Assembly: GCF_001558155.1 (NCBI RefSeq)
Contig: NZ_LOAS01000012.1
Span: 124,001 to 188,000 of the forward strand
Length of the DNA stretch: 64,000 nucleotides
Reading direction: 5' to 3'
DNA from: Aliiruegeria sabulilitoris
GTDB lineage: Bacteria > Pseudomonadota > Alphaproteobacteria > Rhodobacterales > Rhodobacteraceae
A model generated the notes under the pieces. That model worked only from the letters and a program-made list of their open reading frames with translations. It ran no database searches and was not told where the DNA came from. How positions within the stretch are numbered: the first letter of the stretch is position 1; each line of letters begins with the position of its first letter. The translations under genes were made by a program, and so were the position numbers. Of this stretch, positions 56,434-64,000 are shown in pieces.

Positions 56434-57315
56434 TCAAAGGCCGTTTACCGGAACCTTGAGCATTGGGTTGCCGTTATCATCGGTCGGGATCGCGCCCGCC
56501 CGCATGTTGACCTGCAGCGAGGGGATGATGAGGTTCGGCATGGCGAGCGTGGCGTCCCGCTCGGTGCGGAACTTGACAAAATCTTCCTTCGTCTTGCCCT
56601 CGCCCACGTGGATATTGTGCTTCTTCTCGTCGCCCACGGTGGTTTCCCATTCGATCTCGCGCCCGTTGGGGCCGTAGTCGTGGCACATGAAAAGCCGCAT
56701 CTCGTCCGGCAGGGCCAGCACCTTCATGATGGAGTCGTAGAGCGTTCCGGCGTCGCCACCGGGGAAGTCGGCACGGGCCGAGCCGCCATCGGGCATGAAG
56801 AGCGTATCGCCCACGAAGGCCGCGTCGCCCACAACATGCACCATGCAGGCCGGGGTGTGGCCGGGCGTGTGCATGGCGAAGACGTCCATCGTGCCGATCT
56901 TGTAGGTGTCGCCATCCTTGAACAGCGCGTCGAATTGCGAGCCGTCGCGCTGGAACTCGGTGCCCTCGTTGAAGATCTTGCCGAAGACGTTCTGCACGGT
57001 GATGATGTTCTCGCCCACGCCGATCTTGCCGCCCAGCTTGTCCTGGATATAGGGCGCGGCCGAGAGGTGGTCGGCATGGACATGAGTCTCGATCAGCCAT
57101 TCCAGCTTGAGATCGTTCTCCTCCACGAACTTGATCAACTCGTTGGCGTGCTCATAGGTGATCCGTCCGGCCGCGTAGTCGATATCCATCACGGAATCGA
57201 CGATCGCGCAGGAGTTCGAGTTCGGATCCTTCACGACATAGGAAATCGTGTGGGTCAGCGGGTCGAAGAAGCCGGTCACTTCGGGCTTCACGGACATGTC
57301 GACGGGGTAATCCAT
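56434..57315 (-). CDS. blh: Blh-type persulfide dioxygenase (MBL fold)
   Basis: This 293-residue metallo-beta-lactamase-fold protein belongs to the ETHE1/Blh persulfide dioxygenase group. Metal ligands are in THVHADH (His78, His80, Asp82, His83), HTPGHTPAC, VGDTLFMPDGGSARADFPGGDA and MCHDYGP. It oxidises glutathione persulfide to sulfite. It lies upstream of the SQR fusion by 81 bases and downstream of the YeeE genes by 17. Confidence 0.94.
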   Translation of the reverse strand: MDYPVDMSVKPEVTGFFDPLTHTISYVVKDPNSNSCAIVDSVMDIDYAAGRITYEHANELIKFVEENDLKLEWLIETHVHADHLSAAPYIQDKLGGKIGVGENIITVQNVFGKIFNEGTEFQRDGSQFDALFKDGDTYKIGTMDVFAMHTPGHTPACMVHVVGDAAFVGDTLFMPDGGSARADFPGGDAGTLYDSIMKVLALPDEMRLFMCHDYGPNGREIEWETTVGDEKKHNIHVGEGKTKEDFVKFRTERDATLAMPNLIIPSLQVNMRAGAIPTDDNGNPMLKVPVNGL

Positions 57316-57332
57316 GGTTTCCTCCTGTAAAG

Positions 57333-57851
57333 TCAGTCTTGTGTTGGTTCGGGCATCGGGCCCTTGGGGGCATGATCGATCGGACCGTGAGCTGCGGGCT
57401 GGTGCAGGGCCGGGCCACCCGGTGTTTGGAATCGTTTGCCGGTATGAGTGTTGATGTAGCGGGCCACGCCCATGCCGCCGATCAGCGCAACGGTGAAAAG
57501 GATCACCTCCCAGCGGCCGGTGCCGAGCGCGGGCAGCGCGCCGCCCGGGCAGAAACCGGACAGTCCCCAGCCAATGCCGAATACGGCCGAACCGCCGACG
57601 AGTTTGAGGTCGATGGAACGGTTCTGCGGCACGTGGAAAATATGATCGAAGGTCGGGCCTTCACGTTTCAGCACGAAACGGTAGCCAAAGAAGGCGACCA
57701 CGACAGCCCCGCCCATGACGAAGGCGAGCGAAGGATCCCAGGTGCCAAAGAAGTCGAAGAAGTTAAGCACTTTTTCGGGGTTCGCCATGCCGGATACGGA
57801 AATCCCGACACCGAAGATGAGGCCGATCAGGTAAACGGAAATCAGGCGCAT
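57333..57851 (-). CDS. YeeE/YedE-family membrane protein (DUF6691 half)
   Basis: A 172-residue membrane protein with four to five segments. GVGISVSGMANPEKVLNFFD opens the protein and GLSGFCPGGALPALGTGRW carries the conserved cysteine used by YeeE transporters to relay thiosulfate or persulfide. The tail (about 145–172) is Pro-rich and cytosolic. It is the second half of a split YeeE; the first half is encoded three bases upstream. Confidence 0.9.
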   Translation of the reverse strand: MRLISVYLIGLIFGVGISVSGMANPEKVLNFFDFFGTWDPSLAFVMGGAVVVAFFGYRFVLKREGPTFDHIFHVPQNRSIDLKLVGGSAVFGIGWGLSGFCPGGALPALGTGRWEVILFTVALIGGMGVARYINTHTGKRFQTPGGPALHQPAAHGPIDHAPKGPMPEPTQD

Positions 57852-57854
57852 GGG

Positions 57855-58283
57855 TCAGCCTCCGAACACGTGGCGGACGACATAGACGGTGAGCGCCGTC
57901 GTCGCCATGAAGGTCGGCACCGCCACGAAGGAGCGCGGCGAGAGGCGGGCCAGGCCGCAGACGCCGTGGCCGGAGGTGCAGCCCGACCCGTAGGAGACGC
58001 CGATACCGACGAGAAAGCCGCCGACGATCAGCGCAAGGGCGGAAACCGGAACGGTGATTTCCGGCCAGTTGCCCGTGACCATGAGATAGAAGGCCGGACC
58101 GGAGATCATGCCGGCGAGCAGGGCCCACCGCCAGGCACGGTCATCCTCGGCAAAGATCGCGGCGGACAGGATGCCGGTGGCGCCCATGACCCGGCCAATG
58201 GCTGCCATCAGCAGAACAGCGGCCAACCCGATGAGAACGCCCCCGAACAGGGACGCCAGAGGCGTGAAATTGACGATTTCCAT
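57855..58283 (-). CDS. YeeE/YedE-family membrane protein
   Basis: A 142-residue membrane protein with four segments. Conserved cysteines are in [19 protein letters not shown], the first-half signature of YeeE/YedE sulfur transporters. It probably forms one functional unit with the next gene. In other bacteria such pairs (PmpAB) sit beside BigR/PmpR-type regulators. Three bases separate it from each neighbour. Confidence 0.91.
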   Translation of the reverse strand: MEIVNFTPLASLFGGVLIGLAAVLLMAAIGRVMGATGILSAAIFAEDDRAWRWALLAGMISGPAFYLMVTGNWPEITVPVSALALIVGGFLVGIGVSYGSGCTSGHGVCGLARLSPRSFVAVPTFMATTALTVYVVRHVFGG

Positions 58284-58286
58284 GGC

Positions 58287-58496
58287 TCAGGCGTTGTCGC
58301 GCTTGCAGGTCTTGATGCCGAGAATGGCGTAGGGCGGGCAATAGCCCATCGCGGAAGTGCCCAGCATGACGAGGCCGACAATCGCGGCGATCACGGTCCA
58401 GAGCGTGCTCCATCCGGCGCTGAAGGCCAGGACCAGCAGCACCACGCCGATCACGGCGCGGGCGATACGGTCGAGAGATCCCATGTTCTTGGTCAT
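58287..58496 (-). CDS. DUF2892 small membrane protein
   Basis: A 69-residue protein with two membrane segments. MGSLDRIARAVIGVVLLVLAF and GYCPPYAILGIKTCK are the DUF2892 hallmarks, with two cysteines near the C-terminus that may take part in sulfur relay. It is the first gene of the sulfur operon; AGGGAA precedes the ATG. Function unknown. Confidence 0.88.
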   Translation of the reverse strand: MTKNMGSLDRIARAVIGVVLLVLAFSAGWSTLWTVIAAIVGLVMLGTSAMGYCPPYAILGIKTCKRDNA

Positions 58497-58517
58497 TGTT
58501 CAGTTCCCTGTTTCCAT

Positions 58518-58538
58518 CCGATCCGGTTGGCGGATCGG
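58518..58538 (-). promoter_or_regulatory. Leader stem-loop of the sulfur operon
   Basis: A perfect 8-bp inverted repeat (58518–58525 with 58531–58538) with a 5-base loop lies in the predicted 5' UTR, just upstream of the ribosome-binding site of the DUF2892 gene. It may stabilise the message or be a second protein site. Confidence 0.55.
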
Positions 58539-58573
58539 CATTCGAAATCACCCGGTGAATCGGGCCTTGGCTA

Positions 58574-58602
58574 AATCTAAACTAACCAGTTCACCAATTC
58601 AA
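58574..58602 (-). promoter_or_regulatory. Predicted promoter of the sulfur operon
   Basis: On the minus strand, TTGAAT (58597–58602) and TAGATT (58574–58579) are separated by exactly 17 bases, a good sigma-70-type pair. The transcription start would be near 58567, giving a leader of about 70 bases. Confidence 0.65.
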
Positions 58603-58612
58603 GTTGTCGAAT
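58597..58612. promoter_or_regulatory. ATTC-N8-GAAT operator, BigR/SqrR type
   Basis: The dyad ATTC (58597–58600), eight bases, GAAT (58609–58612) overlaps the -35 box. ATTC-N8-GAAT is the reported site of the persulfide-sensing ArsR-type repressor SqrR of Rhodobacter, to my knowledge. Repressor binding here would block polymerase. The regulator gene is not in the window. Between this site and 58940 I see no gene. Confidence 0.65.
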
Positions 58613-58954
58613 GTGTTTATGCCTCGCATTCACGGTTCCGTGAACGCGACCGGATGCATCGCCGGGTCGGCCTCAAGGCGCTAACGCGAGCGTAAACAGG
58701 GATCCAGCACGGGAATGTCGCAGCCAAATCGGCCCGGAAGCCCTTGACCTTCCCGCATATGCGAGCGGAATACTTGGGGGTCGCGCGTTATTTGCTTTCC
58801 CGTTCGTAACGACACCAGGGAAGCCGATCCGCGGCAGGATCAAACGGCGGCGCCAGTCCGCGCGGGATCCGGGGAGGTCCGTCCGCCAGGGCGGGCCGGT
58901 CCGCGCAATATGGTCAGGAGCCGCCAAACCGGCAAAGTTTGGAGGAAACCTGAC

Positions 58955-60889
58955 ATGCGTTGTTTCACAGTTCTCGGCCCGTCGAATTCGGGCAAGACGA
59001 CATTGGTCGAGGCCTTGAGCAGTTTGGATTCCAAACCGGTCCGGTCCGACATGACCGAGTTCTTCGGTGTGTCGGAATTTACCTATCTCGACGAACCCTG
59101 GGCGGCCTTCGACGTCGCCGGCGGCGCCGAGTATCTCGGTTACGCGGGCGAGGCGTTGGCCGCCTCAGATGCCGCGATCCTCTGCGTGCCGCCCGAGCCG
59201 GAGGCGGCGGTGCTGTGTGCCCCCTATCTGCGCCTGATAGAGGAGAGCGGAACCCCCTGTATCCTGTTCATCAACCGTATGGACGCCACTGACAATCGTG
59301 TGCGCGACATCGTGGCCGGCCTCCAGGCCTATGCCAATCACACGATCATCCTGCGCCAGGTGCCAATCCGCAAGGATGGCGAGGTCGTGGGCACGGTGGA
59401 CCTGATTTCGGAACGCGCCTGGGAGTTCCAGCCGGGCCAGCCCTCGAACCTGATCGAGATCCCGGATGGCGTGAGGGAGCGCGAGCAGGAAGCGCGTGCC
59501 GAGCTGCTCGAACACCTGTCGGATTTCGATGACCACCTGCTGGAAGAGCTCATCGAGGACAAGGCACCGCCGCGCGACGAGGTCTATGACGTGGCGACGA
59601 CCGTGCTGCGGGAAAACGACGACATCCCGGCCTTTCTCGGGTCGGCCAGCGGGCGCAACGGCATTACCCGCCTGATGAAATCGCTCCGCCACGAGGCACC
59701 TTCGGTCGACAAGACTCTTGAGCGGCTGGGCACCAACGCGGTGGCTGCCGGCGTCTTTGCCACCTACCGCAAGCATATGGGCAAGGCGGTGCTGCTGCGG
59801 GCCTTGAGCGGTTCGGTTTCGACCAATGCGCCGCTGGGCGGGGCGAATGTCGGCAACCTGAGCGGGCTTGACGCCAAGCAACCGATCGAGGCTGTCGAGG
59901 CCGGTTTCATCGGGATCGCGGTGAAATCGGATCACCTGAACGCCGGAAGCTATTTCACGGCCGATGAGCCGGAAGAAATGGATGCCTGGGCGCGCGGCCA
60001 CCCGCCAAGCTTTGCCTCGCTTGTGACGCCCGTGCACGAGAAGGACGATGCGCGGCTGTCGACGGCGCTGGCCCGCGTGGCCGAGATCGATCCGGGTCTG
60101 ACAGTGGAACAGGACGAGGTCAGCGGTCACGCGATGGTTCGCTGCCAGGGGCCGATGCATCTGCGCCGGATCCAGGGGCTGCTGGAGGACGATTTTGGCG
60201 TCGCAACTCAGGCCGAGGAAGTTGCTGCGCGCTATCGCGAGTCGATCTCCAAGTCGGTCGAACACCATTACCGTCACCGCAAGCAGTCGGGCGGCGCCGG
60301 GCAGTTTGCGGACGTCTCGATGAAGATCGGGCCGCAGGTGCGGGGCGGAGGCTTCTCCTTCGACGAGGTGGTCAAGGGCGGCGCCGTGCCGCGCAACTAT
60401 ATCCCCTCGGTCGAGGCCGGTGCCAAGGACGCGATGGTGCAAGGGCCGCTGGGCTTCCCGGTCATCGATGTTTCGGTCACGTTGCTCGACGGCAAGTCCC
60501 ACTCGGTGGACAGCTCCGACTTCGCCTTCCGCACGGCTGGAAAGGCCTGCGTCAAGGAAGCGCTGAACGATGCCTCGCCGGTGTTGCTGCAACCGATCGA
60601 CCGGGTGGACATCCATGTGCCGTCCGTCTTCTCGGGGGCGATCGTGACGCTGGTCTCCTCGCTCAAGGGGCAGGTGCTCGGCTTCGATCCAAACCCGGAC
60701 GCAAAGGGCTGGGACATCTTCCATGCCCTTCTGCCGGATTCGTCGCTGAGCGAGCTGTCGCGTGCGCTTGGTGGCGCGGCGCAGGGCACTGCCTGGTACG
60801 AGGCGGCATTCGATCACTACCAGGAACTCCACGGCAAGGAAGCCTCGCGGATTTCGCAGGAGGCGAAAGAGGCCGCAACCGCCGGCTGA
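58955..60889 (+). CDS. Divergent EF-G-like translation-factor GTPase
   Basis: This 644-residue protein has the domain order of EF-G. The domains are a G domain (1 to about 245), domain II, domain III, domain IV (KSVEHHYRHRKQSGGAGQFADV) and domain V (VTLVSSLKGQVLGFD). The G domain is unusual. The P-loop GPSNSGKT (8–15) is intact, but switch I is shortened by about 30 residues. DxxG reads DVAG (53–56) followed by Gly instead of the catalytic His. The G4 motif is NRMD (107–110) instead of NKxD. So GTP binding is likely but hydrolysis may be weak. GGAGG precedes ATG 58955. It is a paralogue, not the main FusA. Confidence 0.88.
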   Translation: MRCFTVLGPSNSGKTTLVEALSSLDSKPVRSDMTEFFGVSEFTYLDEPWAAFDVAGGAEYLGYAGEALAASDAAILCVPPEPEAAVLCAPYLRLIEESGTPCILFINRMDATDNRVRDIVAGLQAYANHTIILRQVPIRKDGEVVGTVDLISERAWEFQPGQPSNLIEIPDGVREREQEARAELLEHLSDFDDHLLEELIEDKAPPRDEVYDVATTVLRENDDIPAFLGSASGRNGITRLMKSLRHEAPSVDKTLERLGTNAVAAGVFATYRKHMGKAVLLRALSGSVSTNAPLGGANVGNLSGLDAKQPIEAVEAGFIGIAVKSDHLNAGSYFTADEPEEMDAWARGHPPSFASLVTPVHEKDDARLSTALARVAEIDPGLTVEQDEVSGHAMVRCQGPMHLRRIQGLLEDDFGVATQAEEVAARYRESISKSVEHHYRHRKQSGGAGQFADVSMKIGPQVRGGGFSFDEVVKGGAVPRNYIPSVEAGAKDAMVQGPLGFPVIDVSVTLLDGKSHSVDSSDFAFRTAGKACVKEALNDASPVLLQPIDRVDIHVPSVFSGAIVTLVSSLKGQVLGFDPNPDAKGWDIFHALLPDSSLSELSRALGGAAQGTAWYEAAFDHYQELHGKEASRISQEAKEAATAG

Positions 60890-61037
60890 CGCCGGACGCG
60901 TGAAAGCTGTGAGATCGGGACGAGCGCCGGGCAGATGCCACGGCGCTCGTTTTGTCTTACAGAGCCGAGTCCGCCTTGCTCTGTTTCAAACAAAGGTGCA
61001 TAGTCCGCTCAATCGATTGACCTGGCAGGAGGCGGGC

Positions 61038-61871
61038 ATGACAAATATCCCAAAACTCACAATGAACGACGGCCACACCATCCCGCAATTCGGCTTTGGA
61101 ATCTGGGAGGTGCCACCCGCCGGGGCCGCTGACGCGGTGGAGGGCGCGCTCCGGCTCGGCTACCCACTGATCGACGGCGCCTATTTCTACAAGAACGAAG
61201 AGGGACTCGGCGAAGGCCTCCGCCGTTCTGGCGTCGCGCGCGAGGATGTTTTCATCACCACCAAGGTCTGGAACCATGATCATGGCCGTGAGAAGGCGCG
61301 CGCTTCGGTCGAGCGGAGCCTGAAGCTGATTGGGGTGGAGCAGCTCGACCTCGTGTTGATCCACTGGCCGGTGCCGTCACAGGATCTCTATGTCGAGACC
61401 TGGGAAAGCTTCATAGAGATGCGCGAGCAGGGGCTGGTCCGGTCTATCGGCGTGTCCAACTTCAACGCCGAGCATCTTGACCGGGTTATCGCCGAAACCG
61501 GCGTCACCCCGGCGCTGAACCAGATCGAGGTGAACCCGGAGCTTCAGCAACCGGAACTGCGCGCCACAAATGCCGATCTTGGCATCGTGACCCAGGCCTG
61601 GACGCCGCTCGGAAATGGTCGCTCTTTTGGCTCCGAGCCGATTGCCGCTGCCGCCAAGCGCACCGGCAAGAGCCCGGCACAGGTGACGCTGCGCTGGCAT
61701 CTGCAGCTTGGTCACGCGGTGATCTCGCGCTCGGTCAATCCGGGGCGACAAGCCGAAAACCTCGACATCTTCGACTTCGAGCTGACCGATGCGGAGATGG
61801 AGGCGATTAAAACTCTGGATTTCGGCGCGCGGACAGGGCCGGACCCGTCAGTCTTCAAATTGATGGGCTGA
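61038..61871 (+). CDS. Aldo/keto reductase
   Basis: This NADPH-dependent reductase has 277 residues from ATG 61038. The catalytic tetrad fits: Asp46, Tyr51, Lys76 (TTKVWN) and His109 (LIHWP). IGVSNFNAEHLDRV and the cofactor end ISRSVNPGRQAENLDIFDFEL are typical of the small AKR5-like group (2,5-diketo-gluconate reductase type). Substrate unknown. It follows the EF-G-like gene by about 150 bases and ends at a shared terminator. Confidence 0.94.
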   Translation: MTNIPKLTMNDGHTIPQFGFGIWEVPPAGAADAVEGALRLGYPLIDGAYFYKNEEGLGEGLRRSGVAREDVFITTKVWNHDHGREKARASVERSLKLIGVEQLDLVLIHWPVPSQDLYVETWESFIEMREQGLVRSIGVSNFNAEHLDRVIAETGVTPALNQIEVNPELQQPELRATNADLGIVTQAWTPLGNGRSFGSEPIAAAAKRTGKSPAQVTLRWHLQLGHAVISRSVNPGRQAENLDIFDFELTDAEMEAIKTLDFGARTGPDPSVFKLMG

Positions 61872-61889
61872 TCGCAACAGGCTCAACAG

Positions 61890-61919
61890 AAAACGCCCCG
61901 GCCAAGACCGGGGCGTTTT
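61890..61919. terminator. Bidirectional Rho-independent terminator
   Basis: A 12-bp stem (61890–61901 with 61908–61919) with a 6-base loop starts with AAAA and ends with TTTT, so it works for both the aldo/keto reductase gene and the convergent pyrG. Confidence 0.93.
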
Positions 61920-61937
61920 CATTTGCAGGACAGGCGA

Positions 61938-63581
61938 TCACACCAGCCGGCTGTTCTCTTTCGCCGCGCGGATGAAGTCGCGGAACAGCGGGTGCGGCTC
62001 GAAGGGCTTGGATTTCAGCTCCGGGTGGAACTGCACGCCGATGAACCACGGGTGATCCTTGATCTCCACGATCTCGGGCAGGCGACCATCGGGCGACATG
62101 CCGGAGAATGTCAGACCCTTCTCTTCAAGCAGCTTCTTGTACTGGATATCGACCTCGTAGCGGTGGCGGTGGCGCTCGTCGATCTTGGTCGTGCCATAGA
62201 TCTCGGCAACGCGGCTGCCCTCGGCCAGCACGGCGTCGTAGGAGCCCAGCCGCATCGTGCCGCCCTTGTCGTCATCGACCGCACGCTCGACCTTGGCATT
62301 GCCCTGCACCCATTCCTTCAGGTGATAGACAACAGGCGTGAAGCGCTTCTTGCCGGCCTCGTGGTCGAATTCCTCCGAGCCGGCATCGGTCATGTCGGTC
62401 AAGTGGCGCGCGGCCTCGATCACGGCCATCTGCATGCCAAGGCAGATGCCGAGATAGGGCACCTTGCGTGTGCGGGCAAACTCCGCCGCCTTGATCTTGC
62501 CCTCTGTTCCGCGCTCGCCAAAACCACCAGGCACGATAATCGCGTGGTAAGGCTCCAAGTGCGGCACGCAATCCTCGCGTTCGAAGATCTCCGCGTCGAT
62601 CCACTCGGCCTTGACCTTCACCCGGTTGGCCATGCCGCCATGGGTGAGCGCCTCGGCAATGGACTTATAGGCGTCCTCGAGCTGAGTATACTTGCCGACG
62701 ATGGCAATGCGGACCTCGCCGTCGGAATTGTGCACCCGGTCAGAGACATCTTCCCAACGTTCCAGGTTCGGGCGCGGCGCGGGCGAGATTTCGAACGCAT
62801 CGAGTACCGCCTGATCCAGCCCCTCGCGGTGATAGGCCAGCGGGGCGTCGTAGATCGAGCTGAGATCCTGCGCGGCGATCACGGCATCGGGACGCACGTT
62901 GCAGAACAGCGCCAGCTTGTCGCGCTCCTTCTGCGGGATCGGACCCTCTGAGCGGCAGACCAGCAGGTCCGGCGCCAGGCCGATGGAACGTAGCTCCTTC
63001 ACCGAGTGCTGGGTCGGCTTCGTTTTCAACTCACCGGAGGCCTTGATATAGGGCAACAGCGTCAGGTGCATGAAAATGCACTGGCCGCGCGCCTTGTCCT
63101 GCGAGAATTGCCGGATCGCCTCGAAGAAGGGCAACCCCTCGATATCGCCGACCGTGCCGCCGATCTCGCAGAGCATGAAATCGACCTCGTCCTCGCCGAT
63201 GGCGATGAAGTCCTTGATCTCGTTTGTGACGTGCGGGATCACCTGGATCGTCTTGCCGAGATAGTCGCCGCGGCGTTCCTTCTCCAGCACGTTGGAATAG
63301 ATCCGGCCGGAGGAGACCGAGTCGGTCTTGCGGGCGGCAACGCCGGTGAAACGTTCGTAATGGCCAAGGTCGAGGTCGGTTTCCGCCCCGTCATCGGTGA
63401 CGAAGACCTCGCCATGTTCGAACGGGCTCATCGTGCCCGGATCGACGTTGAGGTAGGGGTCCAGTTTGCGCAGGCGAACGGAGAAGCCGCGTGCCTGAAG
63501 CAAGGCGCCAAGAGCCGCCGATGCCAAACCCTTGCCAAGGGACGACACGACGCCGCCAGTGATGAAGATGAACCGTGCCAT
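61938..63581 (-). CDS. pyrG: CTP synthase
   Basis: PyrG converts UTP to CTP using glutamine. The synthetase domain starts [18 protein letters not shown] and contains [19 protein letters not shown] and [15 protein letters not shown]. The glutamine amidotransferase domain (about 290–547) has the nucleophile Cys in YLGICLGMQ and the His-Glu pair in [10 protein letters not shown]. Length (547) is normal. The frame continues upstream to 63722, but ATG 63581 is the universal start. The 197-base gap to secG (63582–63778) holds no gene I can see. Confidence 0.97.
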   Translation of the reverse strand: MARFIFITGGVVSSLGKGLASAALGALLQARGFSVRLRKLDPYLNVDPGTMSPFEHGEVFVTDDGAETDLDLGHYERFTGVAARKTDSVSSGRIYSNVLEKERRGDYLGKTIQVIPHVTNEIKDFIAIGEDEVDFMLCEIGGTVGDIEGLPFFEAIRQFSQDKARGQCIFMHLTLLPYIKASGELKTKPTQHSVKELRSIGLAPDLLVCRSEGPIPQKERDKLALFCNVRPDAVIAAQDLSSIYDAPLAYHREGLDQAVLDAFEISPAPRPNLERWEDVSDRVHNSDGEVRIAIVGKYTQLEDAYKSIAEALTHGGMANRVKVKAEWIDAEIFEREDCVPHLEPYHAIIVPGGFGERGTEGKIKAAEFARTRKVPYLGICLGMQMAVIEAARHLTDMTDAGSEEFDHEAGKKRFTPVVYHLKEWVQGNAKVERAVDDDKGGTMRLGSYDAVLAEGSRVAEIYGTTKIDERHRHRYEVDIQYKKLLEEKGLTFSGMSPDGRLPEIVEIKDHPWFIGVQFHPELKSKPFEPHPLFRDFIRAAKENSRLV

Positions 63582-63778
63582 GCTTGGCCGACCCCCGTGA
63601 TCTGTAGCGCTCCAGTTCGCGGAAAACGCCAGGTGAAACAGCTGAGTGGTGCCAGAAAAAAGCGCACCATCACGGGACTCAGAGTTTAGAGCATTCGCCG
63701 TGATGGGGCAACAGCACCACAAGATGATGGTGCCGAATTTCGGGTGCAGCCAAAGCCTTGTGGACAGAAGGCCGCAGG

Positions 63779-64000
63779 TTACTCCGCCGCTTGCGGCACC
63801 AACGGCGCGTTGCCGACCGGTGCGGGCGGCAGCAGATCCTCACCCGTCGTCCCGCTCTCGACCGGCGCGGTTTCCGCCACCGGGACGGGGGCGTCCGTGA
63901 TCCGGTCCACCACCGAGGCGCCCTCGGTATTGGCGGCAGCCAGGATGGTAAGCGTTATGGAGGTGATGATGAAACCAATGGCCAAAGCCCAGGTGACCTT
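63779..64000 (-). CDS. secG: SecG, preprotein translocase subunit, 3' part only
   Basis: The C-terminal 73 residues are present; the N-terminus lies beyond the right edge. The second membrane segment ([20 protein letters not shown]) is followed by a Pro/Ala-rich cytosolic tail ([21 protein letters not shown]), as in alphaproteobacterial SecG. Gene order secG–pyrG is common. SecG assists SecYE in protein export. Confidence 0.88.
   Translation of the reverse strand, partial: KVTWALAIGFIITSITLTILAAANTEGASVVDRITDAPVPVAETAPVESGTTGEDLLPPAPVGNAPLVPQAAE

Noticed and set aside
58540-58560. A second ATTC...GAAT pair in the sulfur operon leader
   Set aside because: The spacing is 13 bases, not 8, and it lies downstream of the predicted transcription start.

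Overview
The window is 64 kb of high-GC chromosomal DNA from an alphaproteobacterium, almost certainly a member of the Rhodobacteraceae (roseobacter group). The evidence is the CcrM GANTC methylase, the Rhodobacter-type porin, the DUF4170–KDO-transferase-like–LpxK block, the aminotransferase–FtsK–LolA order, a WCGPC-type CnoX, and a BigR/SqrR-style sulfide operon. The acidic porin and the sulfur genes fit a marine or saline lifestyle. I saw no tRNA, rRNA, CRISPR array, prophage or insertion sequence. Nearly all the DNA is densely packed core or near-core chromosome.

Layout. 1–3.3 kb: the end of an ABC ATPase/FtsX-permease operon with a secreted protein of unknown function and a DUF3299 protein, possibly a zinc-related (Zrg-like) system. 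3.3–6.5 kb (minus): UbiB and a DegP-type protease. 6.6–11.6 kb (plus): PmbA, a CysQ-like phosphatase, DUF4170, a divergent KDO-transferase-like protein and LpxK (lipid A). 11.6–12.8 kb (minus): a DsbA-like oxidase and DciA. 12.9–16.4 kb (plus): MutY, AlkB alkane hydroxylase and a methyltransferase. 16.5–23.7 kb (minus): CcrM, RNase HII, a GST, HolA, LptE, LeuS and a DUF3576 lipoprotein. 24–27.3 kb (plus): the porin, a TPR-sulfotransferase and a YggS protein. 27.3–28.9 kb (minus): an L,D-transpeptidase-like protein and GTP cyclohydrolase II. 29–32.7 kb (plus): an orphan OmpR-type regulator, ExoIII, CnoX, a Lon-N domain protein and a Trm112 protein. 32.8–34 kb (minus): a UbiH-type hydroxylase. 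34–40.5 kb (plus): amidase, aminotransferase, FtsK and LolA.

40.6–42.2 kb (minus): a lytic transglycosylase and an AEC transporter. 42.2 kb (plus): HspQ. 42.7–45.4 kb (minus): a cytoplasmic gamma-glutamyltransferase-like protein and a STAS/anti-sigma-kinase pair. 45.4–47.8 kb (plus): a thiolase, a free Met-R-sulfoxide reductase, a truncated GFA-family gene remnant and an RluA-type pseudouridine synthase. 47.8–52.8 kb (minus): a two-domain ALDH16, DeoC, a putative glycosyltransferase and a small unknown protein. 52.9–58.5 kb (minus): a six-gene sulfide/persulfide operon. 59–61.9 kb (plus): a divergent EF-G-like GTPase and an aldo/keto reductase. 61.9–64 kb (minus): CTP synthase and the 3' end of secG.

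The accessory region I find most informative is the sulfur operon. It contains DUF2892, two YeeE/YedE pieces, a Blh-type persulfide dioxygenase, a rhodanese-like/sulfide:quinone reductase fusion and a SulP carrier. It is preceded by a readable promoter (TTGAAT-N17-TAGATT). An ATTC-N8-GAAT dyad overlaps its -35 box, and the leader holds an 8-bp stem-loop. DeoC and ALDH16 form a second coherent pair: acetaldehyde released by DeoC could be oxidised by the adjacent enzyme. Other notable points are the EF-G paralogue with altered switch and G-motifs, three GANTC sites upstream of ccrM, and an interspersed intergenic repeat seen in three copies. I did not find a clear-cut, wholly novel system.
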